From the NCBI GenBank assembly GCA_039184865.1, contig JBCDAV010000005.1, forward strand, positions 1 through 64,000: a stretch of 64,000 nt of DNA. The letters are read 5' to 3'. Positions 26,272-34,617 of the stretch are shown here, piece after piece. This stretch comes from Thermohalobaculum sp039184865 (GTDB lineage: Bacteria > Pseudomonadota > Alphaproteobacteria > Rhodobacterales > Rhodobacteraceae). The notes beneath the pieces were generated by a model, which was not told the origin of the DNA, did not search any database, and was given only the letters and a program-made list of their open reading frames with translations. How positions within the stretch are numbered: position 1 is the stretch's first letter; the number at the start of each line of letters is the position of its first letter. A program made the position numbers and the translations under genes.

Positions 26272-26676
26272 TCATTCGGAATCCCTGTCCAGGATTGGAG
26301 ACAATGCGAGTAATACGCCCACCAAAACTGCATAGTATCCGGCCAGCTTTGCCGCATGAATGTACCCGTCGTGCGTCAGTGCGCCATCAAGCACTATCGT
26401 GACGCCACCACTGATCATCTGTTTGGTGCTTTGCGGCGTGAGCAGCACGTCGAGAAGCAAGCACCAAAACACTACGAAAAGCACCGCTGCTGCGATAATC
26501 GCAAAGAGACGCCTTGAAATCACGGAGCGAGCCAGGAGAGCAGCTGGCAGCGCCGCCATCCATCCGAACAGGAAGACGAAGATGTCACCATGCAAAAGAC
26601 CGATACCGTTCAGCGCAAGCGGAAAAGACCAAGCGAGTGAACGCGGTGTCTCCGCCGACCAAGCTCGCCTGAGCAC
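26272..26676 (-). CDS. Hypothetical four-helix membrane protein
   Basis: The 134-residue product has about four hydrophobic segments, including FVFLFGWMAALPAALLA, AIIAAAVLFVVFWCLLLDV and AGYYAVLVGVLLALSPIL. It begins with GTG immediately after the stop of the acyl-CoA dehydrogenase gene, so it would depend on coupled translation. No family is recognised. The start is not well supported by a ribosome site. Confidence 0.5.
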   Translation of the reverse strand: MLRRAWSAETPRSLAWSFPLALNGIGLLHGDIFVFLFGWMAALPAALLARSVISRRLFAIIAAAVLFVVFWCLLLDVLLTPQSTKQMISGGVTIVLDGALTHDGYIHAAKLAGYYAVLVGVLLALSPILDRDSE

Positions 26677-27849
26677 TCAAGCACCCAGCGGTCTCAGCAA
26701 ATCCCGGCTGATGATGTGGCGCTGGATCTCCGAGGTTCCGTCCCAAATCCGCTCGACCCGGGCATCGCGCCAGAAGCGTGCCAGTGGCAGGTCATCCATC
26801 AACCCCATGCCACCATGGATCTGGATTGCCGCGTCCGTGACCTTCGCCAACACCTCGGATGCATAGAGCTTGGCCGAGGCGATCTCGCGGTTTGCAGGCA
26901 GGCCCTGATCCAGCCGCCAAGCCGACGCCAGCGTCAGGTAGTCCGCCGCGTCGATCTCGGTGATCATGTCTGCAAGCTGGAAGCTGACGCCCTGGAACTT
27001 TCCGATCTGCTGACCGAACTGCTTGCGCTCGGCGGCGTAACTCAACGCGTAATCAAAGGCCCGACGAGCCCGGCCGACCGACATGGTGGCCACCGTGATG
27101 CGCGTCGCGTAGAGCCATTCGTTCATCACGGCGAAGCCACCGTCGACCTCGCCCAGAACCTGTGAGTCGGGCAGTCGGCAATCCTCGAAGCGGAGGATCA
27201 TGTTCTTGTAGCCCTTGTGGGAAACCGAGCTGTACCCGTCGGCGATCTCAAAGCCCGGCGTGCCGCGATCGACGAGGAACGCCGTGATCCGCTTCTTCGG
27301 CCCTTTCGGCGTATCGTCCTCGCCCGTCGCGATGAAGACGATGACGAAATCCGCGTGCTCGGCGCCCGAGATGAAATGCTTGGTTCCGTTGACGATCCAG
27401 TCACCGTCGGCATTCGGACCGCCACGCACCGCCGTGCACTTCATGCCGCGCACGTCCGAGCCCGCATCCGGCTCGGTCATCGCCAGCGCGTCCATCTTCT
27501 CGCCCCGCACTGCCGGCATCAGGTAACGTTCGACCTGCTCTCCCTCGCAAGCCATCAGGATGTTCTGCGGCCGCCCGAAGAAATGGTTCAGCGCCATCGA
27601 GCCGCGACCCAGTTCACGTTCCACCAGCGCGAATTCCAGATGGCTCAGCCCGGCCCCACCGACGCTTTCGGGAAAGTTGCAGGCGTAGAACCCGAGGTCG
27701 ATGGTCTTTTGCTTGATCCGCTCGGCGATCTCCATCGGGACTTCACCGGTGCGCTCGACCTCGTCTTCATACGGATAGATCTCGTTCTCGACGAAACTGC
27801 GCACCGTGGAGACGATCATCTCCTGTTCTTCCGTCAGGCCGAAATGCAT
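26677..27849 (-). CDS. Acyl-CoA dehydrogenase family protein
   Basis: The 390-residue flavoenzyme has the usual layout: N-terminal helices (MHFGLTEEQEMIVSTVRSF), a middle beta domain (AMTEPDAGSDVRGM and IVNGTKHFISGAEHADF), and a C-terminal helical domain with the FAD motif and IWDGTSEIQRH, where the Glu is the likely catalytic base. It desaturates an acyl-CoA and passes electrons to ETF. Neighbours (BCCT transporter, PNPOx-like protein) hint at a betaine or carnitine-like substrate, but that is inference. GGAG lies before ATG 27849. Confidence 0.9.
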   Translation of the reverse strand: MHFGLTEEQEMIVSTVRSFVENEIYPYEDEVERTGEVPMEIAERIKQKTIDLGFYACNFPESVGGAGLSHLEFALVERELGRGSMALNHFFGRPQNILMACEGEQVERYLMPAVRGEKMDALAMTEPDAGSDVRGMKCTAVRGGPNADGDWIVNGTKHFISGAEHADFVIVFIATGEDDTPKGPKKRITAFLVDRGTPGFEIADGYSSVSHKGYKNMILRFEDCRLPDSQVLGEVDGGFAVMNEWLYATRITVATMSVGRARRAFDYALSYAAERKQFGQQIGKFQGVSFQLADMITEIDAADYLTLASAWRLDQGLPANREIASAKLYASEVLAKVTDAAIQIHGGMGLMDDLPLARFWRDARVERIWDGTSEIQRHIISRDLLRPLGA

Positions 27850-27852
27850 CGA

Positions 27853-28455
27853 CTAGTCTCCGTCGCGGTGTGGGTCGCCCTCCGGCAGCAGAGGCGCGAT
27901 GTAGTCCCGTTCTTTCCACGCAGGTTTCGCCAACGGCTTGCCTGTTTGCGGCAGATATTCCGAGGCCGTGTCGCTTGCGAGATCAGGTATGTAGCGCGGG
28001 CAGTTCGGGAAGATCTCGCGGGCGGCAAGACGGATCATCACCTTGGCACCCGGATACTCCGCGAGCGCTGCGTGATCGTAGACAAGCTCTGCCGCACCGT
28101 TGACCCGCAGCCGGGTAGAGGTGCCGTCAAAGCGGATGAACAGCAAGCCGACCTGTGGGCTTTCGGCGATGTTGCCGAGACTGCGGTACATCGAATTGCC
28201 GTCGAAATCCGGCCACTCCAGCGAGGTCGGCCCGGTCACCCGGACGAACCCCGGTGGACCGCCCTTGAACGAGCAATCGACGCTGTCGCCGTGGGCCGTC
28301 GCGAGGAAGAAAAAACTGGCGCCCTCGATGAGCGAACGCTGCTCCGGCCCGAACTCTGCGAGGCGTCGGCGCGCCTCCAAAGCATCGGCGACGCGCCGCC
28401 CGTCGAACCGGTCCTGCAACGCCCGGTGGCCCTCGTGAAACATGCTCTCGGTCAT
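27853..28455 (-). CDS. Pyridoxamine 5'-phosphate oxidase-like flavin-binding protein
   Basis: The 200-residue product has the split-barrel features of the PNPOx-like/MSMEG_1061 type: EGASFFFLATAHGDSVDCSFKGG, FVRVTGPTSLEWPDFDGNSMY, and VGLLFIRFDGTSTRLRVNG. It likely binds FMN or F420/heme; no specific substrate can be named. ATG 28455 follows GGGGGC. Its stop is 3 bases before the acyl-CoA dehydrogenase start, so the two are cotranscribed. Confidence 0.8.
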   Translation of the reverse strand: MTESMFHEGHRALQDRFDGRRVADALEARRRLAEFGPEQRSLIEGASFFFLATAHGDSVDCSFKGGPPGFVRVTGPTSLEWPDFDGNSMYRSLGNIAESPQVGLLFIRFDGTSTRLRVNGAAELVYDHAALAEYPGAKVMIRLAAREIFPNCPRYIPDLASDTASEYLPQTGKPLAKPAWKERDYIAPLLPEGDPHRDGD

Positions 28456-28471
28456 CGCTGCCCCCGAAATG

Positions 28472-28498
28472 AAAAGAGCCCGCACGATGGCGGGCTCT
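28472..28498 (-). terminator. Rho-independent terminator of the BCCT gene
   Basis: AGAGCCCGC and GCGGGCTCT form a 9-bp perfect stem around a 6-base loop, 24 bases beyond the BCCT stop codon. On the minus strand it is followed by TTTTCATTT. It separates the transporter from the downstream oxidase and dehydrogenase genes. Confidence 0.8.
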
Positions 28499-28521
28499 CC
28501 TCTTGTTGGTCAAGCGTGTGC

Positions 28522-30117
28522 TCAGCGCGGCTCCGTCCGCAGCGCCGAGTAGACGCACCAGCACATCGCCAGCACGATCAGCGTGAACGGAATGCCGGTC
28601 GAGACCGCCGCCCCCTGCAGGGCCGCGAGACCGCCGCCGAGCAGGAGCGCTATGGCCACCAGACCTTCCAGCGTGCACCAGAACACCCGCTGTACGACCG
28701 GGGCGTCCATCTTGCCGCCCGCCGTGATCGTATCGATGACCAGCGAACCGGAGTCCGACGAGGTCACGAAGAAGACCACGATCAGCACCAGCGCGATGGG
28801 CGAGATGATGCTGTAGAGCGGCAGTTCCTTCAGGAAGCCGAACAGCGCGCCCTCGGGCTTGTAGCTGTCGATCACCGTTGCCTTTACGCCCTCGGCACCG
28901 CCTGCGTTCAGCATGTCGATCGCGGCACCGCCGAAAGTCGACATCCAGAGCGCACAGACCAGCGTCGGCGCGATCAGCGCACACAGCACGAACTCGCGCA
29001 CCGTCCGGCCCTTCGAGATCCGGGCGATGAACATGCCGACGAACGGCGACCATGCGATCCACCACGCCCAGTAGAACGTCGTCCAGCCGTGGAAGAAGCT
29101 CGTGTCCTCACGTCCGATCGGGTTCGACAGCGCGGGCAGCAACATCACGTAGTCCGTCATTACCGAGAAGTAGCGGGTGATCGAATCGACTGCTCCGGTG
29201 ACGAAGAACACGAACAGGAACAGTGCGACCGCCATCAGCATGTTGATCTCGCTGAGCCGCTTCACGCCCTTGTCCATGCCCATCAGGACCGAGACCAGAG
29301 CGATCGCCGTGATCGCGATGATCAGGATCACCGTCACGGTGTTGCTCGGCGCGATCCCGAAGACCTCGTTCAGACCGAACGCGACCTGCTGCGCACCGAG
29401 ACCCAGCGAGGTCGTCAGACCGAACAGGGTCGCGAAGACCGCCAGGATGTCGATGACATGGCCGATCCAGCCCCAGACGCGCTCACCGAAGATCGGGTAG
29501 AACGCCGAACGCAGCGTCATCGGCAGGCCCTTGTTGTAGCAGAAGATCGCAAGGGTCAGGCCGACGATGGCATACACCGACCAGCCTTCGAGGCCCCAGT
29601 GGTGGATGGTGCCGACGATGCCGATGTACTCGTTCCCGGGCTCACCTTGCGCCATGCCCAGCGGGCTGGCGTTACCGCCTTCCGAGAAGTTGTAGTAGAC
29701 AGGTTCGAGCACGCCGAAGAACAACAGGCCGATGCCGATGCCTGCCGCGAACATCATCGCGATCCAACCGGCATAGGAATAGTCGGGCTTGGCGTCCTTG
29801 CCACCGATCCGGACCGAGCCGACCGGCAAGACGATCAGCACCAGACAGAACAGGGTGATGATGTTAACCGATCCGACAAGGAACCAGTCGAAATTGCTGG
29901 TCAGCCATGGCCGGAGCCACCCGAAGAATGCTGCGGCGTCCTCCTGATTTGCCAGTGCCAGCAGCACGAAGGCGATGATCACGAGGCTGGAAACCAGAAA
30001 GACCGGGTTGTGGATGTCGAGGCCGAATGGCCGAATGTTGTGCGAACCGAGCTCATAATCAGTTTCGATCGGCGCGCGGCCGTCGGCAGTTTCTTGGGCG
30101 GGATCTACACTGCTCAT
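28522..30117 (-). CDS. BCCT-family transporter (betaine/choline/carnitine)
   Basis: The 531-residue inner-membrane transporter has about twelve helices. The BCCT signature region reads GWTTFYWAWWIAWSPFVG, followed by MFIARISKGRTVREF; the Trp-rich segment forms the quaternary-amine site. Earlier, MMFAAGIGIGLLFFGVLEP holds the Gly-rich helix. The short tails fit a sodium-coupled carrier with limited osmosensing extension. ATG 30117 has GGGACGG upstream, and it overlaps the TGA of a 14-codon open frame, which suggests coupled translation. Confidence 0.93.
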   Translation of the reverse strand: MSSVDPAQETADGRAPIETDYELGSHNIRPFGLDIHNPVFLVSSLVIIAFVLLALANQEDAAAFFGWLRPWLTSNFDWFLVGSVNIITLFCLVLIVLPVGSVRIGGKDAKPDYSYAGWIAMMFAAGIGIGLLFFGVLEPVYYNFSEGGNASPLGMAQGEPGNEYIGIVGTIHHWGLEGWSVYAIVGLTLAIFCYNKGLPMTLRSAFYPIFGERVWGWIGHVIDILAVFATLFGLTTSLGLGAQQVAFGLNEVFGIAPSNTVTVILIIAITAIALVSVLMGMDKGVKRLSEINMLMAVALFLFVFFVTGAVDSITRYFSVMTDYVMLLPALSNPIGREDTSFFHGWTTFYWAWWIAWSPFVGMFIARISKGRTVREFVLCALIAPTLVCALWMSTFGGAAIDMLNAGGAEGVKATVIDSYKPEGALFGFLKELPLYSIISPIALVLIVVFFVTSSDSGSLVIDTITAGGKMDAPVVQRVFWCTLEGLVAIALLLGGGLAALQGAAVSTGIPFTLIVLAMCWCVYSALRTEPR

Positions 30118-30158
30118 CGTGCACCGTCCCGACACCCTGTATGGGCGTGTCTCTTCAT
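30114..30158 (-). CDS. Possible 14-residue leader peptide coupled to the BCCT gene
   Basis: An ATG at 30158 follows a near-ideal ribosome site (GGAGGAGG, about 4 bases away). The frame encodes MKRHAHTGCRDGAR and stops at a TGA that overlaps the BCCT ATG (ATGA). The main gene has a weaker site of its own, so ribosomes finishing the leader may reinitiate. I see no attenuator stem by eye. It could be a chance frame, but the strong site is hard to explain otherwise. Confidence 0.5.
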   Translation of the reverse strand: MKRHAHTGCRDGAR

Positions 30159-30514
30159 GAGTCCTCCTCCGAGAGGCATTGATCGCCTCATCGCCGGCGT
30201 TTCTTGCAAATCACTAAGGCGCCCTGCGGTGCCGGCACTCTCACGGGGCCTTCATCGGGTATGATGCCCGATGCGGATTTAGCGTGGACGACAGCGCTCC
30301 GAGAGTCGCTCCAATTCCGCCTTGCTGACGCAAAGTTACGACATTTCGTCGGAAAACTGTCACTGATAGGTCACGCCCGCGGCGCGAGTATGGTTAACGC
30401 GCGGCGCCGCTGGACGTAGCTAGCGCAGAGCCACAGGCAGCGCGGCCTTGATGCAGATATCTGGTGCCAGGCAGCTCTGCGAATGAGAGGCGTCGCTCGC
30501 AACGCGCGCGCAGA
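30159..30514. other. Intergenic region upstream of the BCCT gene
   Basis: About 355 bases lie between the threonine dehydratase stop and the BCCT leader. A short plus-strand frame (30204-30419) has no ribosome site or family resemblance. The region should carry the BCCT promoter. I see no clear terminator for the dehydratase gene in the other direction. Confidence 0.4.
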
Positions 30515-31729
30515 TCAAACTGCGTCGATCTCCGTTCTCACCCGGAATCCGGCGCTGCGCAGATCCCGCAGGATGTCATTGGCATGCAGTTGATCCCGCG
30601 CCTCGATCACGACATCCAGTGTCGCCTGCTTCAGGCTGACGGTCTGGAACATGCGCTGATGAACGACTTCGATCACATTGGCACCTGCATCGCCGATCAG
30701 TTGCGAGATTTTCGACAACTGCCCGGGCGTGTCGTCGATCTCGAAGGTGAAGCGCGTGATCCGGCCATCACGGACGAGACCGCGCATGATCAGGGTCGAG
30801 AGCAGTCTTGAGTCGATGTTGCCGCCGCAGACCACGAGGCCGACCTTGCGCCCCTGCAGTTCCTCGCGGAGGTTCTTGATGACCGCGAGGCCGGCGCCTG
30901 CCGCCCCCTCGGCGACGATCTTTTCGTTCGAAAGCAGATCGAACACAGCGTCCTCGATCTCTTCTTCCGTCGCGCACCTGATGCGATCGACATGCTCGCG
31001 GATCACCGAGACATTTGCGTCGGAAGGCTGACGCACTGCGATCCCTTCGGCGAGGCTCGCACCGGCAAAGTTCGGCTCGGTGCCGTCGATCCTGGCCTTG
31101 ACGGCATCAAAGATCGCCGCCTGGGCGCCGATCACCTCGACATCGGGCTTCAAGGTCTTCGCCGCCAGCGCCATGCCCGCGATCAGGCCGCCACCGCCGA
31201 TCGGCACGACAATGGCGTCAAGATCCGGCACCTGCTCGAGCATCTCGATGGCAACCGAGCCCTGTCCAGCGACCACGTCCGGATCGTCGAAGGGATGGAT
31301 CAGGGTCAGACCCTCGGCCCGCGCCTTCTCCAGCGTGAACGCCATGCTCTCGTCGAAGATCGTACCCTCGAGAAGCACCTCGGCACCGAAATCCTTCGTG
31401 CGCTTGATCTTGTTGAACGGCGTGCCGTTCGGCATCACGATCGTCGCAGGGATGCCAAGTGCCTCGGCATGATAGGCAACGCCCTGCGCGTGGTTGCCGG
31501 CGCTGCAGGCAATAACGCCGCCCCGGCGCTGCTCCTCCGAGAGAGTCAGGAGCTTCGCCAGTGCGCCGCGCGCCTTGAACGCGTTCGTATGCTGCAGGTT
31601 TTCCAGCTTGAGCCGAAGGTCCAGACCCAACTGCAACGAGAGCCGTGCCGCCCGGACAGTCGGCGTTCGGAGGACGGAACCCCGGATCTGCTCGTAGGTC
31701 GAGAATACTCTGTCTGCGGTGGCGGTCAT
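30515..31729 (-). CDS. Threonine ammonia-lyase (PLP-dependent, with ACT domain)
   Basis: The 404-residue enzyme deaminates threonine (and often serine) to the 2-oxo acid. PLP chemistry is shown by Lys52 in NAFKARGA, the phosphate-binding IGGGGL, and SAGNHAQG. A single C-terminal ACT-like domain (ITRFTFEIDDTPGQLSKISQL) is consistent with allosteric control. The size matches the shorter TdcB-plus-ACT type rather than the two-ACT biosynthetic IlvA. ATG 31729 is preceded by AGGGG; 21 more codons are open upstream. Confidence 0.9.
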   Translation of the reverse strand: MTATADRVFSTYEQIRGSVLRTPTVRAARLSLQLGLDLRLKLENLQHTNAFKARGALAKLLTLSEEQRRGGVIACSAGNHAQGVAYHAEALGIPATIVMPNGTPFNKIKRTKDFGAEVLLEGTIFDESMAFTLEKARAEGLTLIHPFDDPDVVAGQGSVAIEMLEQVPDLDAIVVPIGGGGLIAGMALAAKTLKPDVEVIGAQAAIFDAVKARIDGTEPNFAGASLAEGIAVRQPSDANVSVIREHVDRIRCATEEEIEDAVFDLLSNEKIVAEGAAGAGLAVIKNLREELQGRKVGLVVCGGNIDSRLLSTLIMRGLVRDGRITRFTFEIDDTPGQLSKISQLIGDAGANVIEVVHQRMFQTVSLKQATLDVVIEARDQLHANDILRDLRSAGFRVRTEIDAV

Positions 31730-32089
31730 GCTGCCCCTATCGGTGACTGGGTACACCTGGGGGTGCCTCGGCGCTCGGCTCGATTGCATCAAAGACTCGT
31801 GGAATGCAACGAATTTAGTCGCGCGGGCCGATGGAGACTGGGCTAAGACACGCGACCCGCAGCGGGTTGCTCATCTAATTGCAGTCGTTGTCGTAGAGCC
31901 ATCCGAGCAGCAGCGAGCCTTTATCACGAAATCCTCAAGCGACTTGGAGCGTTCCCTAGCCGCCCACGTCCGTCATTCCTCGATAATCAAGTTTTGGAGC
32001 GGGCATGGGCCAGAGATAGCAAACAGGTGGGTCGAACCCGAAGGGTAGGACTGAACCACAACCCTCAACCCCGTCGCATTCGTGGACGA
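31730..32089. other. Intergenic region without a recognised gene
   Basis: Some 360 bases separate the threonine dehydratase start from the stop of the MFS gene. Frames here are short or are extensions of neighbours without coding character. I looked for a tRNA cloverleaf and an inverted-repeat end and found neither. It presumably contains the dehydratase promoter. Confidence 0.4.
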
Positions 32090-33304
32090 TCAGGCCGGGG
32101 CCGGTGTCCAGGCCCGGTCGCGCACTGGCAAATGCACGATTGCCGAAAACACGCCGAGTGCGATCCCGGCGTACCAAATCAGATCGTAATTGCCGTAGAG
32201 ATCGTAGACGCGTCCGCCGAGATAGATGCCGACAAAACTTCCGATCTGATGGCTCAGGAAGACGAAGCCGTAGAGCGTCGCCATGTGCTTCGGTCCGAAC
32301 ATCGTTGCGACCAGCCCCGTCGTCAGCGGAACCGTCGTCAGCCACAAAAGACCGATCGCCACCGAGAAGATGATCACGCTGACGGGCGTGATCGGCAACG
32401 AGATGAAGACAAAAATCACGATCGCCCGCAGCGCATAGATCGCCGAAAGGATCCAAGGCTTCGGCAGACGTGCGCCAAGCTGGCCGACGATCAGCGTGCC
32501 TATAAAGTTCGCGAAGCCGACAATCGAAAGCGTCAGCGCGCCCAGTTCCGTCGCCGGTCCCTCGGGCGTCGCGCACATCTCCGCAACGAAGGCCGGCAGA
32601 TGCGCGGACATGAAGGCGACGTGGAACCCGCAGACGAAGAACCCCAGCGTCAGCAGCATGTAGGACGGATGATTGAAGGCGCGCGCCAGCAGCTCGCCGG
32701 TGTTCAGGTTGTCGGACTCGGCGACGTTGGATGCCGGGATCTCGGCCTTCAGGAAGGGTATGCAGAAGACCATCGGCACGAGCGCAAACGTCATGAAGAT
32801 CAGAGTGTTCTGCCAGCCATAGGCCTCGACCAGCCAGCCGCTCAGGGCCGGCAGCATCATCTGGCCGAGTGACCCGAGCGCCGCTGTGAGGGCCAGCGCC
32901 TGACTGCGTTTCTCCTCCGGCGTTGCCCGTCCGACAACGGACAGGATCAGACCAAAGGCGGTCCCGGAGACACCCAGGCCGACAAGGAACCCCGCGCCCG
33001 TGTGCATCATCAGCGGCGACTGCGCCATGACGGTCACGATCATGCCGACGAGATAACAGGCGAACCCGAGCCAGATTGCCTTGCGGTCGCCGTAGCGGTC
33101 GGCGATCCAGCCAAAGAACGGCTGGGCGACACCCCACATGATGTTCGAGATTGCCATCGACAGCGAGAAGATCTCGCGCGGCCACTCGAAGGTCTCGGAA
33201 ATCGGATCCAGCATGACCCCGAAGACGCTGCGAATGCCGAAGCTGAGCGTCAGAACGACCGAACCCGCCAGGATGATGACGGTCGAGTTTGACATTCCGC
33301 GCAT
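32090..33304 (-). CDS. MFS transporter (oxalate/formate- or monocarboxylate-type)
   Basis: The 404-residue membrane protein has twelve helices. Early motifs are SFGIRSVFGVMLDPISETF and the helix 2-3 loop GWIADRYGDRKA. The pattern fits the OFA/monocarboxylate porter group more than drug exporters. ATG 33304 follows GGAG. It is divergent from zapE, and an 18-bp perfect palindrome lies between them, which suggests repression by a dimeric regulator not in the window. Substrate is unknown. Confidence 0.86.
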   Translation of the reverse strand: MRGMSNSTVIILAGSVVLTLSFGIRSVFGVMLDPISETFEWPREIFSLSMAISNIMWGVAQPFFGWIADRYGDRKAIWLGFACYLVGMIVTVMAQSPLMMHTGAGFLVGLGVSGTAFGLILSVVGRATPEEKRSQALALTAALGSLGQMMLPALSGWLVEAYGWQNTLIFMTFALVPMVFCIPFLKAEIPASNVAESDNLNTGELLARAFNHPSYMLLTLGFFVCGFHVAFMSAHLPAFVAEMCATPEGPATELGALTLSIVGFANFIGTLIVGQLGARLPKPWILSAIYALRAIVIFVFISLPITPVSVIIFSVAIGLLWLTTVPLTTGLVATMFGPKHMATLYGFVFLSHQIGSFVGIYLGGRVYDLYGNYDLIWYAGIALGVFSAIVHLPVRDRAWTPAPA

Positions 33305-33370
33305 GAAGGGTCTCCGTGGCAGGGCCCTTCCCGATGCAGCAATGGACCGCGCCTGTCAAAGCAATCCTTG

Positions 33371-33388
33371 TGATGAACATGTTCATCA
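33371..33388. promoter_or_regulatory. 18-bp perfect palindrome, likely operator
   Basis: TGATGAACATGTTCATCA is its own reverse complement over all 18 bases. It lies 66 bases upstream of the MFS start and 42 bases upstream of zapE, within the shared promoter gap. The length and symmetry fit a TetR- or GntR-type operator. The regulator cannot be named. Confidence 0.65.
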
Positions 33389-33430
33389 AATTGGTGTAAG
33401 CGTCCGGCGACGAGGGAGGAGAGTCCGGCG

Positions 33431-34543
33431 ATGCAAACCGGCCCGATGCCACGCTATCGCGACCTGATCGGAACGGGTGAGCTCGACCCGGATCCCGCTC
33501 AGCGTGCGGCGGTTGAGAAGCTGCAATTGCTTCACATGCGGCTGCAGGACTACGACCCGTCGCACGGCAAGCAGGTCCAGCGTGGCTGGTTCGGCTGGGT
33601 CAAGGGATCGCCACAAAAGGTGATCACGCTCACGGGCCTCTATCTCTACGGCGGGGTCGGCCGCGGCAAGTCGATGCTGATGGACCTCTTCTTCGACAAC
33701 GCGCCCGTTCGCCCGAAGCGCCGGGTGCACTTTCATGCCTTCATGCAAGAGGTCCAGGCCGGCATCCACATCGCGCGTGAGTCGAATGTCCGCGATCCGA
33801 TCATCAACGTCGCCGACGAGGTTGCAGAAGGTGCCACGCTCCTCTGTTTCGACGAGTTCCAGGTCACCGATATTGCCGATGCGATGATCCTCGGGCGCCT
33901 TTTTGAGGCGCTGTTCGAACGCGGCGTCGTCATCGTCGCGACATCGAACCGGCCGCCGGACGATCTCTACAAGGACGGGCTGAACCGCCAGGTCTTTCTC
34001 CCGTTCATCGACCTCCTCAAGGCGCGCGTCGACGTGCACGAACTGGCCAGCCCGACCGACTACCGTCAGGGACGCGAAGAGGGTGAGCAGGTCTACTTCT
34101 GCCCTCTGAATTCCGTGTCTCAGGCCGCGATGAACGCTGCCTGGAACCGCGAGACAGACGGTGCCGCCGGTGCGCCAATGACGATTTCGATCCAGGGCCG
34201 GAAGGTCGAGATCCCGCAGACGGCCGATACCTGCGGACGCGCACGCTTCGCCGATCTCTGCGAGAAGCCGCTCGGGCCCGCCGACTACCTCGCAATCGCC
34301 GACCAGTTCGACATCTTCTTCCTCGACGACATCCCCTTGCTGCCGTGGAGCCGGAACAACGAGGCCAAGAGGTTCGTGACGCTGATCGACACGTTCTACG
34401 AGGCAAAAGTCCGCCTGTTCTGTTCCGCCGATGCCGAGCCCGAGAAACTCTACACCGAGGGCAAGGGCGCGTTCGAATTCGAGCGGACCGCTTCGCGCCT
34501 GGCCGAAATGCAGGCTCTGGACTGGCCGCACGGCGACGCGTGA
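33431..34543 (+). CDS. zapE: Cell division protein ZapE (AFG1-like ATPase)
   Basis: The 370-residue P-loop ATPase has Walker A (GGVGRGKS, about residues 75-82), Walker B (LLCFDEFQVTD) and a sensor segment (VIVATSNRPPDDLYKDGLNR). These are typical of the AFG1/ZapE family, which destabilises FtsZ bundles in E. coli. The length is normal. GGAGGAGAG lies seven bases before the ATG. Confidence 0.93.
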   Translation: MQTGPMPRYRDLIGTGELDPDPAQRAAVEKLQLLHMRLQDYDPSHGKQVQRGWFGWVKGSPQKVITLTGLYLYGGVGRGKSMLMDLFFDNAPVRPKRRVHFHAFMQEVQAGIHIARESNVRDPIINVADEVAEGATLLCFDEFQVTDIADAMILGRLFEALFERGVVIVATSNRPPDDLYKDGLNRQVFLPFIDLLKARVDVHELASPTDYRQGREEGEQVYFCPLNSVSQAAMNAAWNRETDGAAGAPMTISIQGRKVEIPQTADTCGRARFADLCEKPLGPADYLAIADQFDIFFLDDIPLLPWSRNNEAKRFVTLIDTFYEAKVRLFCSADAEPEKLYTEGKGAFEFERTASRLAEMQALDWPHGDA

Positions 34544-34617
34544 TAACATCCTAAACAACGCGCTAACGAAACCTAAACGTCGCCGTTTTATTCTCCGCGC
34601 AAATGGAGGACGGCACC

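Noticed and set aside
27217..30264. 1,015-codon plus-strand open frame
   Set aside because: It is antisense to the acyl-CoA dehydrogenase, PNPOx-like and BCCT genes, and its translation is Arg/Asp/His-rich without domains. High GC removes stops in this frame.
31960..32060. Possible tRNA remnant or insertion-sequence end
   Set aside because: No cloverleaf arms or terminal inverted repeats could be drawn.
31956..33452. 498-codon minus-strand frame
   Set aside because: It overlaps the MFS gene in another frame and lacks membrane helices or motifs.
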